64,000 bases of DNA from Theropithecus gelada. Taxonomy: Eukaryota > Chordata > Mammalia > Primates > Cercopithecidae. How positions within the stretch are numbered: position 1 is the stretch's first letter; the number at the start of each line of letters is the position of its first letter. This document shows, piece by piece, positions 52,689 to 61,600 of this stretch. Where the stretch lies: positions 19,050,864 to 19,114,863 of the forward strand of contig NC_037668.1 in the NCBI RefSeq assembly GCF_003255815.1, written 5' to 3'. The position numbers were made by a program, and so were the translations under genes. The notes beneath the pieces were generated by a model. That model did not search any database. It was not told the DNA's origin and was given only the letters and a program-made list of their open reading frames with translations.

Positions 52689-55600
52689 ACAGAGTCTCTC
52701 TCTGTAGCCCAGACTGGAGTGCAGAGGTGCAATCTCGGCTTACTGCAACTTCCGACTCCCAGATTCAAGCGATTCTTCTGCCTCAGCCTCCCAAGAAGCT
52801 GGGACTACAGGCTTGTGCCACCACACCTGGCTAGTTTTTGTATTTTTAGCAGAGATGGGGTTTTGCCATGTTGGCCAGGCTGGTCTCAAATTCCTGACCT
52901 CAACTGATCCTCCCACCTCAGCCTCCCAAAGTGCTGGGATTACAGACATGAGCCACTGTGCCCAGCCCCTGGTAGGTTTTAGTTTGGCTTTTGGTGCTCT
53001 ATTTTTCTTTCCTTACACTCTCATTGGTTTTTAAGTTTGTTTTTAACATTTTGAGGGGACGTTTCAAGTATAAAAAAGTAGAATAGTAAAATCTTCATGT
53101 GTCCATCACTCTGCTTCAGTACTTAACAGTAGATAGCAATCTTCTTTTATCTTCTTTCAGCTACCTCTATTACTTTGAAGCAAATCTAAGATATACAGTT
53201 TTATCTGTAAACATTTTATATAAAGTCTATAAGAAAAGGACTTTTTAAAAACATAATCATAGTATTTATATCATAACTAAAAACATTAACAATAATGTTC
53301 TCTTGCCCAGGCTGGAGTGCAGCAGTACCATCATAGCTCACTGCAGCCTTGCCCTCCTGGGCTCAAGCGATCCTCCCATCTCAGCCTCCTGAGTAGCTGG
53401 GACCACAGGCATGCAAAACCATGCTCAGCTAATTTTTTTCTTATTTATGGAGGTGGGGTCTCCCTATATTGCCCAGGCTGGTTTCGAACTCCTGGGCTCA
53501 AGCAGTCCTCCTGCCTCCCAAAGTGATGGGATTGCAGGCATGAGCCACCACGCCCGGTTGGAGTTTTGCTCTTGTTGCACAGGCTGGAGTGCAGTGATGT
53601 GATCTCGGCTCACCTCAACCTCTGCCTCCCGGGTTCAAGCAATTCTCCTGCCTCAGCCTTCCGAGTAGCTGGGATTACAGGCATGTGCTACCATGAGGAT
53701 ATAACTGTAAATATAAATATGCCCAGCTAATTTTTATATTTTCAGTAGAGACGGGGTTTCTCCATATTGGTCAGGCTGGTCTCGAACTCCCCACCTCTGG
53801 TGATCCAGCCCCCTCAGCCTCCCAAAGTGCTGGGATTACAGGTGTGAACCACCGCACCCAGCTAATTTTTGTATTTTTTGTAGAGACAGGGTTTTACCAT
53901 GTTGGCCAGGCTGGTCTTGACGAGACTCCTGAACTCGGGTGATCCGCCCACCTCAGCCTCCCAAAGTGCTGGGATTATAGGTGTGAGCCACTGCATCTGG
54001 CCTGGCCTAAGTCCCTTTTATTTTATTTTATTTTTAAAAATTTATTATTATTATTTTTTTGAGACTCTTGCTCTGTCACTCAGGCTGGAGTGCAGTTGCA
54101 CGATGTCTGCTCACTGCAACCTCTGCCTCCCGAGTTCAAGCAGTTCTCCTGCCTCAGCTTCCTCCTCCTGAGTAGCTGGGATTATAGGCGCATGCCACCG
54201 TGCCCAGCTACTTTTTTGTATTCTTAGTAGAGACGGAGTTTCACCGTGTTGGTCAGGCTGGTCTTGAACTCCTGACCTTGTGATTCACACATCTCGGCCT
54301 CCCAAAGTGCTGGGATTGCAGGTGTGAGCCACCATGCCTGGCCTATTTTATTTTTTTGAGACAGGGTCTCGGTCTGTCACCCAGGCTGGAGTGCAGTGGC
54401 GCGATCTCTGCTCACTGCAGCCTCTGCCTCCCGGGTTCCAGCATTTCTCCTGCCTCAGCCTCCCAGGTACCTGGGATTACAGACACGTGCCACTGCGCCC
54501 AGCTAATTTTTGTATTTTCATGTAATACAATGTAATGCCTATGTAAGTAGAATGCTGTCCCTGCAGCCACTGCTGCTGCTGTTCAGTAGAGACAGGGTTT
54601 CACCATGTTGGCCAGGCTGGTCTCGAACTCCTGACCTCAGGTGATCTGCCCCCCTCAGTCTCCTAAAGTGCTAGGATTACAGGCGTGAGCCACCACCCCT
54701 GGGCCTAAGTCTCTTAATATATGGGTTTCCCTCACTTTTTTTCTTGTGATTTATGTGTTAAAAAAATGAGGTCACCTGTTACAGTTTCCACATTTTAGAT
54801 TTTGCTGGTTATATCCTCATGGTGACTTTATTAGTAAACTGGCAGTTACATCAACGGGCATAATCAGGTTTGAATTGTTAAACTTTTAGGGGCCCAGAAG
54901 TACTTCGTAAGTGGTGTTACGGCACACTGTTCATTTTTTCTTACCCCTTCCCAGAGATTGGAAAGGTGTATGAGCATTGTGACATCGATGACTGCTGGTG
55001 TCTCCGAGAGAGAAGCCAATGATGCCCTCAATGCCTATGTAAGTAGAATGCTATCCCTGCAGCCACTGCTGCTGCTGTGAAAGTCTTGAAACATGGTCAA
55101 AAAGATGGGAAGACTAAGTGGTTGGGGGTAGGGGACTGAAGTTCATCAAGTCTTGGCTCCCTGAATCAAATTTCTCAATTCTTCTCTCTTACTGTGGGAG
55201 CCTATCTCTTGGAGACTTGGGCATCTTTCAGTATAGCTTTTTATTTTTATAGCAATGTGGTCTCGCTATGTTGCCCAGGCTGGAATGCAGTGATTATTCA
55301 CAGGCATGATTATAATGCACTATAGCCTTGAACTCCTGGGCTCAAGCAATCCTTCTGCCTCAGCCTCTGGAGTAGCTGGGACCACAGGTGTGCACCACCA
55401 CACCTGTTGTCCTTATCTCTCTTCTTTTTTAAAAAATCTCTTTTAAGAGAAGGCAATCATCAGATTTAAAAGTTGATTATTCTCCTTTGCATCTTCCTTA
55501 GGAGTCCCATGTTTTCTGGGAGAAACTGAGTTTGAGAACTTACTGCCCTTGAGTGACAACTAGTTTGTTTTCCTTTCTCATATTCCAGGTGTGCAAAGGC

Positions 55601-58600
55601 CTCCCCCAGCATGAAGAAATCTGCCTAGGTCTGTTTACTCTCATCCTTACTGAACCTGCCCAAGCCCAGAAGGTAAGGCACCCTGCTCTGGACCCATAAA
55701 CCCTCCTCATATATGATCCAGGATATGGTGGAACTTACAGTTTAACTGGGGTAGTATGAGACTCTTTGACCAGAGCTGGATCACCTTGTTCTCTAAATAT
55801 AGTTATAAGTCCCTTTTTACTCAGTGAATTTGTCATCCTCTGATTAAAGTCCCCTCTCTCTCTCCAGATTCTGAAGCTAAATGGCAGTCATGAAGGTGGA
55901 AAAACACATAGAGTTTTAAATTTTAAATTTATGAGGCAAGGCTAAAAGTGTTGGGATTTAATCCAGGGAATAGAAGAGAACAATTGTAACCAAGTCCATG
56001 AGAGTTCTTATTCAGAAGAGCATGGCCTGTAGTTTGCAGATTCTGCCATTGGCAGGTGAATAGAAAACAGGCTTAAATTTTTAGTAGGTAGGATTTAGAT
56101 GAGACAGCTTAATGTTACATGATTGATACAGTAAATAATATAGTGGTTAGGAGAACACTGGAATATACTGGAGTCAGACTTTCTGAGGAATATTATATGA
56201 AAACTAGTTTGGGGTTCTTCACAAACTGAAGAGTCCCCTTTATGTGGAATGGTTCAGGTAGGTTCCCTCCTTGAGGTGAGGGACTAGGCAGGGTGATCTC
56301 TTTGAATTCTGTTCTTTTTATTTATTTTGAGATGAAGTATTGCTCTGTTGCTCAGGGTGGAGTGCAGTGGCCTGATCTCGGCCCACTGCAACCTCTGCCT
56401 CTCAGGTTCAAGCGATTCTCCTGCCTCAGCCTCCCGAGTAGCTAGGATTACAGGCGCATGCCACCATGCCCAGCTAATTTTTGTATTTTTAGTAGATACG
56501 GGGTTTCGCCATGTTGGCCAGGCTAATCTCGAACTCCTGACTTTAGATGATCCACCCACCTCGCCCTCTTAAAGTGCTGGGATTACAGATGTGAGCCACC
56601 ACACCCGGCCTGTTGTTTTTAAAATAAAGTAGCAAAATTCTGTCTTTTGCCTCTCCAAATTTCCCGTCTAGCAACGCTATGTCCTTTGAGTCTTGGTATA
56701 ATGAGTTAAGGTATGTGTCTGTTATCTGGCATTAACTATATGACACTAAGAAGAGCTTGGAATGGGGGAATTAATATTTCATTGGTTCTTCTCTGAATAA
56801 AGGTGATGTAGAGGGAAACAAACATACTCAGTGCCCAGCATTCTATTAGACTCTATCCAGACAAGATCTCATTTGATCCTCTCACAAAACCATATGAAGT
56901 TGGTGGCTCTATCTCCTCCTAACCACTCCCAGTTTACCTGTGAGGTAACTTGGAGGTCAGAGATGATGTCGTTTGTTCAAGGGGAACCAAAGGAAAATCA
57001 TTTCCGGGGATAAGAGCAGGATGCTCATGGTTCCTTGGCGTAGCTGCTTGAATTAATGCCAAGGGAAGGATTTATGGGCATGGGAACCTGATCTGTTTGT
57101 ACTTCTAATGCCAACTAGAATAGGGTCTGGGGTGAGGGTGGGCAGTGAGGCAGCAAGTATTCAGAAATCCTTGGTTTCCCAGGAGAGCCAAGGCCATTCT
57201 GGGCTGGGACCTTGTCGAATTAAATTGCTGTTTCATTTTTGTACTGAATTTATCATCAAGATCCTTGAAGACAAATGAATGTTTCCAGTTGAGTGGTGTT
57301 AAAGAGTGATATGATCCAGTCCAGCCCATCCATTTTAAAGAAATTGTTGGCAAAGATGAGAGTGGATGGGTTGGAGTTAAAGTTTAACTACCTCTTGTGT
57401 GGGTTTTTAAATCTTTGTGTGTGTGTGTGTGTCTGTGTGCGCCCATCATTGACTATATGTGAGTTTTTATAAATACCATTCAAATTCCATTTAGTCATCT
57501 CAGTGCAGGCAAGGCTGGAAAGTTTTGTTTGTTTGTTTCAGGTGATCTGGACCAACCTGGGTAAATCAGTAAACCTAAGTGAAGGGGGCAGAGTATGTGT
57601 GGTATTTCTAGCTCTTTGCCTGGCCTATCAGTAAGAGGCCGCTGGGTTTTGCAATGTAAATGCAAGAGACTAGAGTATCTCCTCTTCTTTTTGCCCTATA
57701 ACAGCCCCATGCGGGAGGCCCAGGCCCTCTGGGGAAGTGAAGCATTTGCCTTGGGTCTCATAGCTGGTTGACACCTTCACTAGCATTCATGTTCACATGC
57801 TAAAAGTTTCCAGGTAAATCCCCTACCTGTGAGCCTTTCTGGGCCAAGCCTGCAGGTCAGGACTCTTCAGACAAAGGCAGTAAAGACAGAATTAGGAGGA
57901 CACAGTTGTAGGCGGGTGAGGAACTATCAAGTAGTGACTCATTCAGAGACCTTGAGCCAGGTCAGAGCATGATGGAAGAATTAGTGACGTATCTCCCTAG
58001 AGCTTTGATCCTTCTCCCTAAAAGAGTGATTATTTTGTAAAAATACTTCTGTCCTACAGAAGTTTTAGGTGGGAGTTACTGATGAGGACTGATTGTAATG
58101 CATCATTTTAGGCTTCAGCTTAAAGCAACGGGACTGCTTTCTAAGGATTTATATTTGGGGTTAATTCTGCCTTTGGAACAGAAACCTCAGGATGGATTTG
58201 AGATTTAGTTGTTCTTGAATCTCTATGGACCAAGATGGGATGTGGATATGGTGAAGTAGTGGAAACTGAGTCTTGAACAAATAGAATCCTGCTATAGGGA
58301 AGCATGAGCTGAGGAACTGGCAGGCAGGTTCAAGGAGTTAGGGACTTAGTGGGTGGGATTAGGATGGATTGAACAGGTGAACAAGAGAATTCAGTTAAGG
58401 AGAAAGCAGGTCAGCACTGGGAAATAATAGAGGATGCATGGGGTGGATTTTGTCTCACTTGTACCTTCTTGATTTGCATCAGCCCTCTTGGCAGCTCTTA
58501 GGAATGTTTATATCCTTTGAGTTTATTTATTTTCTATTTGGTGTCTGAACTAAACAGCTGGGAGCAGGCCTGGCTGGGGAACTGGCAAGGAGGGAGGCTA

Positions 58601-61600
58601 AGGTAGAGTCCTAAGCTGTGCAGGTGCTGGCAGTCCGTAGATAAAGGTAATGGGAAAGGGTCTAATGTCAAGGTCTGTCTTCATCAAAGGGTCAAGGACT
58701 CAGGCGCAGGCAGCCCTTGGTCCAGGTATTTCTCCCAGCAGGCAGCTCTAGAAAGAAGCTTGGGGATTACAGGCATGAGCCACCGCGCCCGGCTACCTGG
58801 AGCAAATAACTTTTAAGCTCTCCATGCCTATTTCCTCATCTGTAAAAGTAATAATTATAATAAGTAGTACCTATTTTAAAAGGTTGTTGGCCGGGCACGG
58901 TGGCTCACGCCTGTAATCCCAGCACTTTGGGAGGCCAAGGCGGGCGGATCATGAGGTCAGGAGATCGAGACCATCCTGACTAACACAGTGAAATCCTGTC
59001 TCTGCTAAAAATACAAAAATTAGCTGGGTGTGGTCGCGGGCACCTGTAGTCCCAGCTACTCAGGAGGCTAAGACAGGAGAATGGCATGAACCTGGGAGGC
59101 CAAGATTGCGCCACTGCACTCCAGCCTGGGTGACGAGCAAGACTCCATCTCAAAAAAAAAAAAAGGTTGTTACGTATATCAAATGCAGTTATATATATAT
59201 ATATAAAATTATTATTGTTGATGCCATCCTTGCTGTATTATTGCTTGCTATAGTATAACAACATCCTTGCTCTATTTTTTTTTTTTTTGAGACGGTCTCC
59301 TTTTGTCACCCAGGCTGGAGTGCAATGGTGTGATCTTGGCTCACTGCAACCTCCACCTCCTGGGTTCGAGTGATTCTCCTGCCTCAGCCTCAGTTGTAGC
59401 TGGGACTACAGGCACGTGCGACCACACCCAGCTAATTTTTGTATTTTTAGTGGAGATGGAGTTTCACCGTGTTGGCCAGGGTGGTCTTGAACTCCTGACC
59501 TCAGGTGATCCACCCGCCTCGGCCTCCCAAATAGTGCTGGGATTACAGGTATGAGCCACCGTATCCAGCCCTTGCTATACTATATTATTATTATTGTTGA
59601 TGCCATCCTTGCTACTGGTCTTCAGAGGTTGTGGGAAGCTACCTGCCTAATTTCTACTCTTTCTGATGAGACCCTGACAGGATAGAACTCAGCAGGCTAA
59701 GGAAGTTGCTAATGAGGCCCCCTAAGGTATTCCTCCAAGAGTCTGGTCTCACAATAGAGACAGAGTGAAGGAGAAAAAAAAAAACCTAAGGGGAAGGGAA
59801 GCAATAATCTCACAGAAGAAATTAGCACGCCCTCCCTTACCTCTCCCAGGATTTGGTGTGCTGAAGCACCTCTCCTTTTTCAATACGTGGCAGAAGGAAA
59901 GGGCATCACAGAGAAAAGAATGAAGATATTTAGTTCAACTGGGTATGGTGACTCGTGCTTGTAATTCCAGCTGCTCAGGAGGCCGAGGCGGGAAAATCAC
60001 TTGAGGCCAAGAGTTTCAGCCTAGGAACATAGTGAGACCTTGCCTCTAAAAAAAAAACAGTTTTAAAAATTAGCTGGGCGTGTTGGTGCATGCCTGTAGT
60101 ACCAGCTACTCAGAAGTTCGAAGCTGCAATGAGCTACGATCGTGCCACTGCACTCCAGCCCAGGCAACAGAGTAAGACCCCAAGTATAAAAAAACTAAAA
60201 ATTCAAAAAAATTTCAGTTTTGGTTCTGTCCTTAACTGTCTAGGGCCCTGCCCTGGATCTTCTTCCCTTACTGTTCCCTTTACTGTATCTGGCTGGGTCA
60301 GTACTGGTCTAAAAACCTCTTTAGGATCCTTTCTGGCTTGTTCAGCCAAACCCATTTTGCAGTGACCTTTTACTTACTGGCAGATGAAAAGCAGATGGCC
60401 TCCACCTGGTTTTGCTCAGCCTGTGGCATCAAACAGTATGACACTTCCTAAGAGGGGAAGTGGGGGGACAAGGATAGTACTAGGAGCCTTGCCCAGCAAG
60501 CTCTTTTTTTTTTTTTTTTCAAGACAGTTTCGCTCTGTTGCCCAGGCTGGAGTGCGGTGGCGCGATCTCGGCTCACTGCAAGCTCCGCCTCCCAGGTTCA
60601 TGCCATTCTCCTGCCTCAGCCTCCCGAGTAGTTGGGACTACAGGCGCCTGCCACCGCACCCGGCTAATTTTTTGTGTTTTTAGTAGAGATGGGGTTTCAC
60701 CGTGTTAGCCAGGATGGTCTCGATCTCCTGACCTCGTGATCCATCCATCTTGGCCTCCCAAAGTGCTGGGACTGCAGGCGTGAGCCACCGCACCCAGCTG
60801 CCCAGCAGGCTTTTCTACCTCATTAAAGGATAACCAGTACCTTTTCCCCACTCTGTGTGACAGAACAAGGGATGGATTGGGAATGCAGGACCCCTATGGA
60901 AAGAAAGTGTCCAGAATGGAAAGTATTTCATTGCTACTTGGTGCCTTACTGGTGTTATTTAAGTTTAAGGGATTAGAGGGCAAGGGGGCCACTGTGGGTG
61001 GGGTTAAGGACCTTATCCTCAGCTTGCTGGCTGATCACAAACTTTACTTCTCACAGTGTTACCGGGACTTGGCTCTGGTGAGTCGTGATGGCATGAATAT
61101 TGTCCTGAATAAAATCAACCAGATACTTATGGAGAAGTACCTGAAGCTGCAGGATACCTGCCGTACTCAGGTAAGGCCAGAAAGAAAAGACAGGATCCAG
61201 CTCAAAGAGAGAGGATGGATCTTCTCTCTGTCAGGAGTGGGAAAGAGGAATCAGGGCTAACACACCCCTATGGTTGTGTGTCTAAATTGTAATGTGCTCC
61301 TTTCAGTTGTAATTGAATTAGTTCCCTTCTCAAACTCACAGGTGCTGCTCTTCATCTGTTTTTCCCTCTTTCCTTTAGTTGGTGTGGTTGGTACGGGAAC
61401 TGGTGAAGAGTGGGGTTCTGGGAGCCGATGGTGTTTGTATGACGTTTATGAAGCAGATTGCAGGTGAGTTTGATGGCAGGAGCATAAAGAAGAAAGGAGG
61501 AGAGCCCAGAGACTAAATAGAGACAATGGAGAATGATTAAGTGCCAAAGGGATGGAATTCCTGGATTGCTTAGACTGTTTCTTTCTGATACAGACATCTT

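Noticed and set aside
61270..61467. Open frame overlapping INTS3 exon 5
   Set aside because: Reads exon 5 in the wrong frame; the frame that joins exons 4 and 6 is different.
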